Positions 15,904-22,354 of a DNA stretch of 22,354 bases are shown here, one piece after another. Position 1 is the first letter of the stretch, and each line of letters begins with the position of its first letter. The DNA is from HGM12998 sp900756495 (GTDB lineage: Bacteria > Bacillota > Clostridia > Oscillospirales > Oscillospiraceae): assembly GCA_958477305.1 (NCBI GenBank), contig CAUEFI010000029.1, positions 1 to 22,354 of the forward strand, written 5' to 3'. The position numbers and the translations under genes were made by a program. The notes beneath the pieces are model-generated. The model ran no database searches and was not told where the DNA came from. It saw only the letters and a program-made list of their open reading frames with translations.

Positions 15904-18900
15904 ATGGCAGAATGCAGCTTCAACAAGGTTTTGGTCGCAAATCGCGGAGAAATCGCCATTCGTGTTTTCCGCGCTTGCTACGACCTGGGCCTCCACACGG
16001 TGGCCATGTACTCCAACGAGGACACGTACAGCCTTTTCCGCACCAAGGCCGATGAGGCCTATCTTATCGGCGAAAACAAGTCTCCGCTGGGGGCCTATCT
16101 GGACATTCCGGCCATCATCGACCTGGCCAAGCGCAGGGGCGTGGACGCCATCCACCCCGGTTATGGATTCCTCTCTGAGAACGCCGATTTCGCCCGGGCC
16201 TGTGAAGCGGCGGGGATTACTTTTATCGGCCCTCCCTCCCATATCCTGGACCAGATGGGCGACAAGCTGGCCGCCAAGGCCACCGCGATTGCCTGCGGCG
16301 TCCCCACCATTCCCGGCTCCACGGAGCCTCTGAAGGATGCCGATGAGGCGGTGGAAAAGGCGCTCTCCTACGGCTTCCCCATCATTCTGAAGGCGGCAGC
16401 TGGCGGCGGCGGCCGGGGCATGCGCCGCTGTGACAGCGAGGAGGAGGTCCGCCGCGAGTTCCAGTTGGTGAAGAACGAGGCCCGGAAGGCCTTCGGCAAC
16501 GAGGATATCTTCATCGAAAAATTTCTGGTGGAGCCAAAGCACATTGAGGTTCAGATTCTGGCCGACACGCATGGGAATGTCTTTCACCTGGGGGAGCGGG
16601 ACTGCTCCCTCCAGCGCCGCTATCAGAAGGTAGTAGAGTATGCCCCTGCCTGGAGTGTCCCCAAGGCAACACTGGAAAAGCTTCATGCAGACGCAGTCAA
16701 GATCTCCAAGCACGTAGGTTACATTAATGCCGGCACAGTGGAGTTCCTGGTGGACCGGGATGGGAACCACTATTTCATTGAGATGAACCCCCGCATTCAG
16801 GTCGAGCATACCGTCACCGAGCAGGTCACCGGCGTGGATCTGGTTCGGGCGCAGATCCTGATCGCCGAGGGCTGCCCCATGTCCGACCCCCGCATTGGTC
16901 TGAGCCGTCAGGAGGACCTGCGGGTCAACGGCTATGCCATCCAGTGCCGCGTCACCACCGAGGACCCGGCCAACAACTTCGCCCCCGACACAGGCAAGAT
17001 CACCGCCTACCGCTCCGGCGGCGGCTTCGGCGTCCGGCTGGACGGCGGCAACGCCGCTGCGGGCACCACCATCTCCCCCTATTACGATTCCCTGCTGGTC
17101 AAGGTCACCTCCTGGGACAACACCTTTGAGGGGGCCTGCCGCCGCGCCACCCGGGCCATCAGCGAGGAGCACGTCCGCGGCGTCAAGACCAACATTCCCT
17201 TTGTCACCAATATCCTGGCCCACCCCACCTTCCTGGCGGGCAAGTGCCACACCAAGTTCATTGACGAGACCCCTGAGCTGTTTGATATTGACACCGGCCG
17301 GGACCGTGCCACCAAGGTGCTCAAGTATATCGCCCAGATCCAGGTAGACAACCCCTCCCTCGAGCGCAAACAGTTTGACATCCCCCGCTTTCCGCCCTAT
17401 GAGAGCAATCCACCCAAGGCCCCCGGCCTCAAGCAGCTGCTGGATGAGAAGGGGCCCGAGGCCGTCAGGGACTGGGTGCTTGCCCAGAAGAAGCTGCTCA
17501 TCACCGACACCACCATGCGGGACGCCCATCAGTCCCTTCTCTCCACCCGTGTCCGCACCCGGGATATGGTAAAGGGGGCGGAGGGCACCGCCGAGATCCT
17601 GGGCGACTGCTTCTCCCTGGAGATGTGGGGGGGTGCCACCTTCGATGTGGCTTACCGCTTCCTCCACGAGTCTCCCTGGGAACGGCTGGATCTGCTCCGA
17701 AAGAAAATTCCCAACATCCCCTTCCAGATGCTGCTGCGGGGAGCCAACGCCGTAGGCTATACCAACTATCCCGACAACCTTATCCGCGCCTTTGTCAGGG
17801 AGGCCGCCCGCTCGGGTATCGACGTGTTCCGCGTCTTCGACTCCCTGAACTGGATTCCCGGCATGGAGGTTGCCATGGACGAGGTGTGCAGCCAGGGCAA
17901 GCTCTGCGAGGCCACGATGTGCTATACCGGCGACATCCTGGACCCCAAGCGGGACAAGTACACCCTCAAATACTATGTGGATATGGCCAAGGAGCTGGAG
18001 AGGCGGGGGGCTCACCTGCTGTGCATCAAGGACATGTCCGGCCTGCTGAAGCCCTATGCGGCCAAGAAGCTGGTCACCGCCCTGAAAAACGAGGTGGGAC
18101 TGCCCATCCATCTGCACACCCACGACACCTCCGGCAACCAGGTCGCCGCCCTGCTGATGGCCGCCGAGGCCGGAGTGGATATCGTGGACACCGCCGTCGA
18201 TTCCATGTCCTCCATGACCAGCCAGCCCTCCATGAACGCCGTAGTGACGGCCCTCCAGGGGCAGGAGCGGGATACCGGCCTGTGCCCCGACAAGCTGCAG
18301 AAGCTCTCCGACTACTGGGCCGACGTCCGCCTGCGCTACGACATGTTTGAGGCCAATCTCAGAAATCCCTCCACCGACATCTACCGCTATGAGATGCCCG
18401 GCGGCCAGTACACCAACCTGAAAGCGCAGGTGGAGAGCCTGGGCCTGGGACACCAGTTTGAGGCTGTGAAGGAGATGTATGTCTCCGTCAACCACATGCT
18501 GGGCGATATTGTGAAGGTAACGCCCTCCTCCAAGATGGTGGGCGATCTGGCCATCTTTATGGTTCAGAACGAGCTCACCCCCGAAAACATTGTGCAGAAG
18601 GGCGAGGCGCTGACCTTCCCCGACTCGGTGGTCTCCTACTTCAAAGGCATGATGGGCCAGCCCGCCTGGGGCTTCCCCGAGGATCTCCAGCGGGTGGTCC
18701 TCAAGGGAGAGGAGCCCATCACCTGCCGTCCCGGCGAGCTGCTGGAGCCCATTGACTTTGACGAGGTCAAGGCCGAGATGAAGTCCTTTATGGAAGAGGA
18801 CGACATCGACATGCGCAATCTGCTGTCCTACTGCCTGTACCCCAAGGTATATGAGGAGTACCGCAGGCACCGCCAGGAGTACGGCTACATCATGCGCATG

Positions 18901-19344
18901 GGCAGCCATGTCTTCTTCAACGGCATGGCCCTGGGCGAGACCAACAAGATCAACATCGAGGACGGCAAAACCCTGGTGATCAAATACCTGGGCCTGGGCG
19001 ACCTCAACGAGGACGGCACGCGCAACGTCCACTTTGAACTCAACGGCATGCGCCGGGAGGTTTCCGTACCCGACAAGCAGGCGCAGAGCACGGCCCGCCA
19101 TGTCACCCTGGCCGATCCCGAGGATAAGAGCCAGGTGGGAGCCTCTATCCCCGGCATGGTCTCCAAGATCTCGGTAAAGTCCGGCGACCGGGTGGAGGAG
19201 AACCAGGTCCTGGCCGTCATCGAGGCCATGAAGATGGAGACCTCTGTGGTGGCCCGTATGGCTGGTACCGTAGAGGAAATTCTTATCAGGGAGGGCGGCT
19301 CCGTCAAGGCCGGCGAGCTGCTTATTACCATTAAGCCTCTGTAA
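15904..19344 (+). CDS. pyc: Pyruvate carboxylase, single-chain, biotin-dependent
   Basis: The 1146-residue protein has the full domain order of single-chain pyruvate carboxylases, which make oxaloacetate from pyruvate, bicarbonate and ATP. The biotin carboxylase domain (~1-450) has an ATP-grasp glycine loop (KAAAGGGGRGMR, ~160-171), ERDCSLQRRYQKV and EMNPRIQVEHTVTE. The carboxyltransferase domain begins near 529 (TDTTMRDAHQSLLSTRVR), with CIKDMSGLLKP near 708 (the carbamylated-Lys region) and metal ligands in HLHTHDTSGN (~736-745). A biotinyl domain carries AMKMET with biotin Lys1110. The ATG at 15904 has AAAGGA about 13 bases upstream, a long spacing. No partner gene is adjacent. The structured leader suggests regulated expression. 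A 22-bp hairpin follows. Confidence 0.97.
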   Translation: MAECSFNKVLVANRGEIAIRVFRACYDLGLHTVAMYSNEDTYSLFRTKADEAYLIGENKSPLGAYLDIPAIIDLAKRRGVDAIHPGYGFLSENADFARACEAAGITFIGPPSHILDQMGDKLAAKATAIACGVPTIPGSTEPLKDADEAVEKALSYGFPIILKAAAGGGGRGMRRCDSEEEVRREFQLVKNEARKAFGNEDIFIEKFLVEPKHIEVQILADTHGNVFHLGERDCSLQRRYQKVVEYAPAWSVPKATLEKLHADAVKISKHVGYINAGTVEFLVDRDGNHYFIEMNPRIQVEHTVTEQVTGVDLVRAQILIAEGCPMSDPRIGLSRQEDLRVNGYAIQCRVTTEDPANNFAPDTGKITAYRSGGGFGVRLDGGNAAAGTTISPYYDSLLVKVTSWDNTFEGACRRATRAISEEHVRGVKTNIPFVTNILAHPTFLAGKCHTKFIDETPELFDIDTGRDRATKVLKYIAQIQVDNPSLERKQFDIPRFPPYESNPPKAPGLKQLLDEKGPEAVRDWVLAQKKLLITDTTMRDAHQSLLSTRVRTRDMVKGAEGTAEILGDCFSLEMWGGATFDVAYRFLHESPWERLDLLRKKIPNIPFQMLLRGANAVGYTNYPDNLIRAFVREAARSGIDVFRVFDSLNWIPGMEVAMDEVCSQGKLCEATMCYTGDILDPKRDKYTLKYYVDMAKELERRGAHLLCIKDMSGLLKPYAAKKLVTALKNEVGLPIHLHTHDTSGNQVAALLMAAEAGVDIVDTAVDSMSSMTSQPSMNAVVTALQGQERDTGLCPDKLQKLSDYWADVRLRYDMFEANLRNPSTDIYRYEMPGGQYTNLKAQVESLGLGHQFEAVKEMYVSVNHMLGDIVKVTPSSKMVGDLAIFMVQNELTPENIVQKGEALTFPDSVVSYFKGMMGQPAWGFPEDLQRVVLKGEEPITCRPGELLEPIDFDEVKAEMKSFMEEDDIDMRNLLSYCLYPKVYEEYRRHRQEYGYIMRMGSHVFFNGMALGETNKINIEDGKTLVIKYLGLGDLNEDGTRNVHFELNGMRREVSVPDKQAQSTARHVTLADPEDKSQVGASIPGMVSKISVKSGDRVEENQVLAVIEAMKMETSVVARMAGTVEEILIREGGSVKAGELLITIKPL

Positions 19345-19351
19345 GCCGCAT

Positions 19352-19404
19352 AGAGAGAGACACAGGGCCGCCCCGGGGGAAGGGCGGCCCTGTTGTCTCT
19401 CTCT
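19352..19404 (+). terminator. Hairpin terminator after pyruvate carboxylase
   Basis: Two 11-bp stem sections, separated by one bulged T (19352-19373 with 19382-19404), surround an 8-base loop, starting seven bases after the stop. Only a weak T-rich tail follows (TCT). Confidence 0.75.
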
Positions 19405-19551
19405 TCTGGGACGGCTGGATATGCACCTCGTGGGCCGCAGGGCTGACTCTTGATTCAAATCTCACTGTCTATATCAGCAGGGCTCCAGCCCGGCTCTGCC
19501 ATACGTTTCGCTGGATAAGAGCTTTCCATGCACAAAACTGTTTCTTTCTAC

Positions 19552-19580
19552 TGGACTTTCCTGCAAAATCGCGTTAGACT
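19552..19580 (+). promoter_or_regulatory. Weak candidate promoter of the 2-hydroxyacid dehydrogenase gene
   Basis: TGGACT (19552-19557) and TAGACT (19575-19580) are separated by 17 bases, each matching 4 of 6 consensus bases. Nothing better appears in 19405-19610, where I see no gene. Confidence 0.35.
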
Positions 19581-19610
19581 ATCTCTAAATGCACCGAAAG
19601 GAGTCTTCCT

Positions 19611-20567
19611 ATGGAGACCATTCTCAACCTGCTCCCGCTCACTGCTGAAGAAGAAACCGCATTCCGGACCGCCGCGCCGGAGGCTGAACATATTTTTATT
19701 CCCACCCGGCGGCGTTACGCCAAATATCATCTGTCCCCAGACCTCATTGCCAGAGCCACTGTCATAATCGGCTGTCCCCGTCCCGCTCTCATGGCCGACG
19801 CCATCTCATTGCGCTGGCTGCAAACCTGGAGTGCCGGTGTGGATCCCTATCTGGACCCCGGTGTCATCCCCACCACCCCTATTGTCACCTGTTCGGTGGG
19901 CGCCTATGGTCAGGCGGTATCCGAGCACCTGTTGACCCTGTGCCTCTCTCTGATGCGCTTCATCCCCCAGTACCGGGATGTCCAGCGCGAATGCCGCTGG
20001 AAGGACTACGGTCCTAATAAAACCCTTCGCGGAAGTACCGTCCTGATTTGCGGCACCGGCGATATTGGCTCTTCCTTTGCCAGGCTCTGTAAGCTGATGG
20101 GCGCCCGTACCATAGGGCTCCGCCGGGATCCCTCCAGGATGGCGGAGGGATTTGACGAGATCCATGCGCTCTCCGATCTGGAAACATGGCTTCCTAAAGC
20201 TGACGTGACAGCCCTTGTTCTGCCCCATGCCCCAGAGACTGTCGGGCTGATGAACGGGAGGCGTATCGCCCTGATGAAGCCCGACGCTATTTTACTCAAT
20301 GCCGGCCGTGGGACTGCGGTTGACTGTACTGCACTGGCGGAACAGATGGCTGCCGGACATCTCTGGGGCGCCGGACTGGACGTAACCCATCCTGAGCCCC
20401 TGCCTCCCGAACATCCTCTGTGGCTAATCCCAAATGCTCTCCTTACCCCGCACGTGGCGGGCATCTATTTCCATATGGATGCCACCCTCCGCATTGTAAA
20501 GGACATCGCCCTGGATAATTTGCGCCGCTATATAGCCGGGGAGCCTCTGCGCAACCGAGTGAACTGA
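19611..20567 (+). CDS. D-isomer-specific 2-hydroxyacid dehydrogenase family protein
   Basis: The 318-residue protein is an NAD(P)-dependent oxidoreductase that in related enzymes reduces 2-keto acids to D-2-hydroxy acids. The nucleotide-binding loop is GTGDIG (148-153). The catalytic triad is recognisable as Arg233 in NAGRGTAVD, Glu262 in THPEPLPPEHPLW and His281 in LTPHVAG. The N-terminal half is shorter and less conserved than in SerA or LdhA, and no regulatory ACT domain is present. AAAGGAG seven bases before the ATG at 19611 supports the start. It appears monocistronic, and its substrate cannot be deduced from sequence. Gene names such as serA or ldhA would be guesses. The 109 bases after it contain no convincing terminator. 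Confidence 0.9.
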   Translation: METILNLLPLTAEEETAFRTAAPEAEHIFIPTRRRYAKYHLSPDLIARATVIIGCPRPALMADAISLRWLQTWSAGVDPYLDPGVIPTTPIVTCSVGAYGQAVSEHLLTLCLSLMRFIPQYRDVQRECRWKDYGPNKTLRGSTVLICGTGDIGSSFARLCKLMGARTIGLRRDPSRMAEGFDEIHALSDLETWLPKADVTALVLPHAPETVGLMNGRRIALMKPDAILLNAGRGTAVDCTALAEQMAAGHLWGAGLDVTHPEPLPPEHPLWLIPNALLTPHVAGIYFHMDATLRIVKDIALDNLRRYIAGEPLRNRVN

Positions 20568-20676
20568 AGTCTTTTCGCGCAGGCGCTCTTGCAGGCTCTA
20601 GGTCTGTGCGGCGCTTCTGTGGGTATACTTCCATTCCTCACCCTGCTGATCTTCGGTCCGGCCCTGCGAATACCTG

Positions 20677-21048
20677 CTATCGATAGCCTTTCAGATAAAA
20701 CGGACTTCCGCCTGCCTCGCAGGCCAGAGAAATTTCCGCCAAAAAGTCCAGCTGCTCCGGATCTGTCAGGTCGCAGAAGGCGTATAGACGTTCATTATTT
20801 CTTACCAGTATGTCTAAATATTCCCCTCTGTCCCGGAAGGGTCCCCAGTATGCGTCTGGAATCTCCATGACACGATCCCCGGCCCTCCACGGGTCAGGCA
20901 ATCCCTGAGCCAGGAAGCTGGACATGACTATAAAACCTGTGGCATCCAGTCTCCAGGCGCAGTTTCGCGCACGCCGCGCAAAGACCTCCCAGGCTTCGGG
21001 CCTAACCGGACCGCAAGCTATCAGAACAACTCGCTTACTTCTGCGCAT
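20677..21048 (-). CDS. Unrecognised 123-residue protein, divergent from an XRE regulator
   Basis: I do not recognise the family. Alternating hydrophobic strands and helices (VVLIACG at 7-13, GFIVMSSFLA near 38-47, LYAFCDL near 88-94, and an Ala/Cys-rich helix before SPFYLKG at the C-terminus) suggest a small alpha/beta, Rossmann-like fold. The pattern of a late strand, acidic loop and conserved helix vaguely recalls nucleoside deoxyribosyltransferase-like proteins, but no catalytic motif proves it. There is no signal peptide or membrane helix. GGAGGGG before the ATG at 21048 and a promoter with a perfect -10 box support a real gene. Its orientation, divergent from the adjacent XRE gene, suggests shared regulation. 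Confidence 0.75.
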   Translation of the reverse strand: MRRSKRVVLIACGPVRPEAWEVFARRARNCAWRLDATGFIVMSSFLAQGLPDPWRAGDRVMEIPDAYWGPFRDRGEYLDILVRNNERLYAFCDLTDPEQLDFLAEISLACEAGGSPFYLKGYR

Positions 21049-21080
21049 ATATACCCCTCCGTAGTCCTTAATTGCGTCCT

Positions 21081-21109
21081 ATTATATCCCGCTTGAATAT
21101 TCCGTGCAA
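21081..21109 (-). promoter_or_regulatory. Promoter of the 123-residue protein gene
   Basis: On the minus strand, TTGCAC (21104-21109) and a perfect TATAAT (21081-21086) are separated by 17 bases. The spacer contains the palindrome GAATATTC (21095-21102), and TCAATTGA (21111-21118) lies just upstream of the -35 box. Confidence 0.65.
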
Positions 21110-21119
21110 CTCAATTGAA

Positions 21120-21156
21120 CCATAGAATGTACTCAAAAGAAAGGGGTATTCTATGG
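21120..21156. promoter_or_regulatory. Inverted repeat spanning the XRE gene -10 region and start codon
   Basis: CCATAGAAT (21120-21128) and ATTCTATGG (21148-21156) are perfect 9-base inverted arms 19 bases apart. The left arm contains TAGAAT, the best -10 box for the XRE gene, and the right arm contains its ATG. This placement is typical of a self-repressing regulator's operator. Confidence 0.5.
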
Positions 21157-21464
21157 ATACAGTCAAACGCATTCAAGCGCTGTTAAACGAACGCAGCTGG
21201 TCAAGATACCGTCTTGAGCAGGAAAGCGGCCTGAGCAAATCAACCATAAATAATTTCTTCAGCAAACGAAACTCTGTCCCCAAAATTGATACCCTGGAAC
21301 CAATCGTCCACGCTTTCGGTATGACCTTGTCCCAATTCTTTGCCGGAGATGAGGAGCCTTTCCCGCTCACCGCGGAACAGCGGGTTCTGTTGGACAAGTG
21401 GGCGGTCCTTAACAGCAATCAGCGCCAAGCGGTACTCGCTCTTCTGGACACTATGGTGCCTTGA
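21153..21464 (+). CDS. XRE-family helix-turn-helix transcriptional regulator
   Basis: The 103-residue protein consists mainly of a Cro/C1-type DNA-binding domain at residues ~4-61: YRLEQESGLSKSTINNFFSK is the helix-turn-helix, and PKIDTLEPIVHAFGMTLSQF is the following helix pair. The last ~35 residues (LTAEQRVLLDKWAVLNSNQR) are helical and occur in stand-alone XRE proteins of Firmicutes as a dimerisation or regulatory tail. GGGG six bases before the ATG at 21153 fits translation start. It is divergent from the 123-residue protein and 57 bases upstream of the small SLH gene, which could share its transcript. The inverted repeat at its own start suggests autoregulation. Confidence 0.9.
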   Translation: MDTVKRIQALLNERSWSRYRLEQESGLSKSTINNFFSKRNSVPKIDTLEPIVHAFGMTLSQFFAGDEEPFPLTAEQRVLLDKWAVLNSNQRQAVLALLDTMVP

Positions 21465-21488
21465 TTCGACCAAATGGTTTTCCATTAT

Positions 21489-21520
21489 ATGGTATTCTTT
21501 TGTTGACAGGAGGATACCAT
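21489..21520 (+). promoter_or_regulatory. Dyad overlapping the ribosome binding site of the small SLH gene
   Basis: ATGGTATTC (21489-21497) and GGATACCAT (21512-21520) pair over nine positions with one G-T pair, leaving a 14-base loop. The right arm includes the last bases of the AGGAGG site (21508-21513), so the RNA hairpin would hinder ribosome binding; as DNA it could be an operator. Confidence 0.4.
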
Positions 21521-21521
21521 T

Positions 21522-22034
21522 ATGAGACACTGTGCCGCGTTGTTTTTTGTTCTGCTCCTATTTTCTCCCGTTGTGCGGGCATCCGGAGATGCACCTGTCT
21601 CTCGTGCTCAATTTGCCGCGGCATTGTGGGCGGGATTAGGCGCAATTCCTTTTGATGCCAACAGTTCTTTTCTTGATGTATCTCCCTCTGACGAAAATGC
21701 CGCTGCTATCTCGTGGTTGTCCAGTGAGGGATTGATACAGGGAACGGGATGCGGCCTTTTTTCTCCAGAACGTCCCATCACACGCGAGGAGGCTGCTGTC
21801 CTCCTGCGACGGACCGCCCGCTGGTTGGAATGGCCTCCGGAAGCCACCTTTACTCCTGATGGGCTTGCCGGATGCAATGATTATGAAGGCATCTCGCCCT
21901 GGGCAGACGACTCGCTCTACTGGACCTGCACCACCGGTCTGATGGATTGGTCTCCCGGGGGTCTCTTGGATCCCCAGGGCACCTTGTCTTCCGCCTCCCT
22001 GGCAGATATCTTAGAACGCTTTTTCTCCTTATAG
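21522..22034 (+). CDS. Small secreted SLH-domain protein
   Basis: The 170-residue protein has an N-terminal signal peptide (MRHCAALFFVLLLFSPVVRA, likely cleaved after residue 20). The rest is almost entirely SLH-like: a partial repeat from ~25 (VSRAQFAAALW), a repeat at ~48-92 (SSFLDVSPSDENAAAISWL, then GLFSPERPITREEAAVLL) and a third, more divergent, from ~113 (GCNDYEGISPWADDS). SLH repeats bind pyruvylated secondary wall polymer, so the mature protein should sit in the cell wall. No further domain is present, so it cannot carry an enzymatic cargo itself. AGGAGG eight bases before the ATG at 21522 is strong. A good terminator follows. It may be cotranscribed with the XRE gene. Confidence 0.9.
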   Translation: MRHCAALFFVLLLFSPVVRASGDAPVSRAQFAAALWAGLGAIPFDANSSFLDVSPSDENAAAISWLSSEGLIQGTGCGLFSPERPITREEAAVLLRRTARWLEWPPEATFTPDGLAGCNDYEGISPWADDSLYWTCTTGLMDWSPGGLLDPQGTLSSASLADILERFFSL

Positions 22035-22045
22035 TTAAATAACTG

Positions 22046-22089
22046 AAAAAGCTCCCCTGAACAGATATTTCTGTCCAGGGGAGCTTTTT
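22046..22089 (+). terminator. Rho-independent terminator after the small SLH gene
   Basis: A 14-bp stem (22046-22059 with 22076-22089) is extended by five more pairs after an A-C mismatch, with a 4-base loop. It has an A tract on one side and TTTTT on the other, so it can work in both directions. Confidence 0.92.
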
Positions 22090-22109
22090 ATCTATTTCTC
22101 TGAAAAGAA

Positions 22110-22234
22110 ACTTTTATTCCATGTCTACCAAAAGTCTACCAAAAACACGGGCTCAAGGTCTGCAATTGCAGCGGGTTTCGGGTCCGCCCCATATAAAATG
22201 TCTACCAAAAGTCTACCAGATGTACTTTTATTCC
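22110..22234. repeat. Block of GTCTACCA direct repeats flanked by ACTTTTATTCC
   Basis: Four copies of GTCTACCA start at 22123, 22134, 22200 and 22211: two pairs, each with an 11-base period (about one helical turn), 77 bases apart. An identical 21-base segment covers each pair (22121-22141, 22198-22218). The block is bracketed by direct repeats ACTTTTATTCC at 22110-22120 and 22224-22234. Between the pairs lie the perfect palindrome CTGCAATTGCAG (22160-22171) and a 5-bp stem (22171-22187) resembling a tRNA T-arm, though the loop lacks the tRNA consensus. I see no gene in it. Confidence 0.85.
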
Positions 22235-22289
22235 GCAAAAGCTGAGGTTTTCTCTGAATTTTCCCTTCACCCGATACCTCCCCTGTGGC

Positions 22290-22316
22290 TGCAAGAGGCG
22301 TTATACGCCCCTTGCA
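22290..22316 (+). promoter_or_regulatory. Leader hairpin before the gene at the right edge
   Basis: TGCAAG plus GGCGT pairs with ACGCC plus CTTGCA (one A-C mismatch, 3-base loop), ending 27 bases before the ATG at 22344. No T run follows, so an mRNA-stabilising or regulatory hairpin is more likely than a terminator. Confidence 0.5.
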
Positions 22317-22343
22317 CTCAAAAATCAGAAGGAGGAAGTTCCA

Positions 22344-22354
22344 ATGAGAAACCT
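22344..22354 (+). CDS. Start of a gene truncated by the window edge
   Basis: Only four codons are visible (Met-Arg-Asn-Leu). AGAAGGAGGAAG with seven bases of spacing before the ATG is the strongest ribosome binding site in the window. This start resembles signal peptides of clostridial SLH proteins, and SLH genes lie nearby, so a surface protein is a guess only. Confidence 0.65.

Noticed and set aside
15895..19458. A 1187-codon open frame on the minus strand, opposite pyruvate carboxylase
   Set aside because: It mirrors the plus-strand gene codon by codon, has low-complexity Gly/His/Leu/Val composition and no recognisable domain. GC-rich codon bias keeps the antisense frame open.
20568..20676. 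Terminator between the convergent dehydrogenase and unknown-protein genes
   Set aside because: The only foldable segment (around 20576-20616) needs several G-T pairs and a long loop, and no T run follows.
22160..22190. Possible 3' part of a tRNA gene (T-arm-like stem and CCCA end)
   Set aside because: The loop TTTCGGG lacks the invariant TTCRA pattern, and no D-arm, anticodon arm or acceptor 5' strand can be placed upstream.
22110..22234. CRISPR array
   Set aside because: Only two copies of a 21-base segment, each itself a tandem of 11 bases, with a single interval, and no cas genes in the window.
22121..22353. An ATG-started open frame running off the right edge through the repeat block
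   Set aside because: No ribosome binding site precedes it, the start follows directly on repeat sequence, and a much stronger start in another frame lies at 22344.

Overview
The window is GC-rich, about 60% G+C over most of its length, with Gram-positive-style AGGAGG ribosome binding sites. It carries a typical low-GC-phylum (Firmicutes) core gene set: RlmH, a WalJ/YycJ-type metallo-beta-lactamase protein, MurA, a single-chain pyruvate carboxylase, an ECF sigma factor with a DUF4179 partner, and S-layer homology (SLH) proteins. This combination suggests a gut clostridium of the Oscillospiraceae (Flavonifractor / Intestinimonas / Pseudoflavonifractor-like). The assignment is inference from gene content and composition, not a database match.

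Layout. (1) 1-2756 (+): 3' part of a large SLH-anchored surface protein with highly-expressed-type codon use, followed by a strong terminator. (2) 2918-10280 (-): housekeeping genes. These are a phosphohexomutase (own promoter); the unit murA - walJ-like - small membrane protein - rlmH, transcribed from a promoter at about 8200; a PflX-like radical SAM protein; and mutY. A DUF1648 membrane protein (10309-10788, -) with a near-ideal promoter probably heads the mutY/pflX unit. (3) 10912-12747 (+): an ECF sigma factor and its DUF4179 anti-sigma-like partner, ending at a 19-bp hairpin shared with convergent recG. (4) 12804-15566 (-): recG and a RimJ/RimL-type acetyltransferase, each with its own promoter. 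(5) 15904-19344 (+): pyruvate carboxylase, preceded by a promoter and a structured leader containing a terminator-like hairpin. (6) 19611-20567 (+): a D-2-hydroxyacid dehydrogenase-family protein. (7) 20677-22354: a more AT-rich accessory segment. It has an unrecognised 123-residue protein (-), a divergent XRE-type regulator (+), a small secreted SLH protein (+), a strong terminator, an odd repeat block and the first codons of another gene at the window edge.

How the genes fit together. Most of the window is core metabolism, cell wall precursor synthesis, DNA repair and translation. The non-routine signals are in control regions: terminator-like hairpins between promoter and start codon for both murA and pyruvate carboxylase, an operator-like palindrome on the acetyltransferase -10 box, dyads at the starts of the XRE and small SLH genes, and an 11-bp-periodic repeat block (GTCTACCA units) at the right end. 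I found no CRISPR array, no intact mobile element, and no tRNA or rRNA gene. I do not see a clearly new multi-gene system. The best candidates for something undescribed are the small XRE / unknown-protein / SLH locus and the adjacent repeat block.
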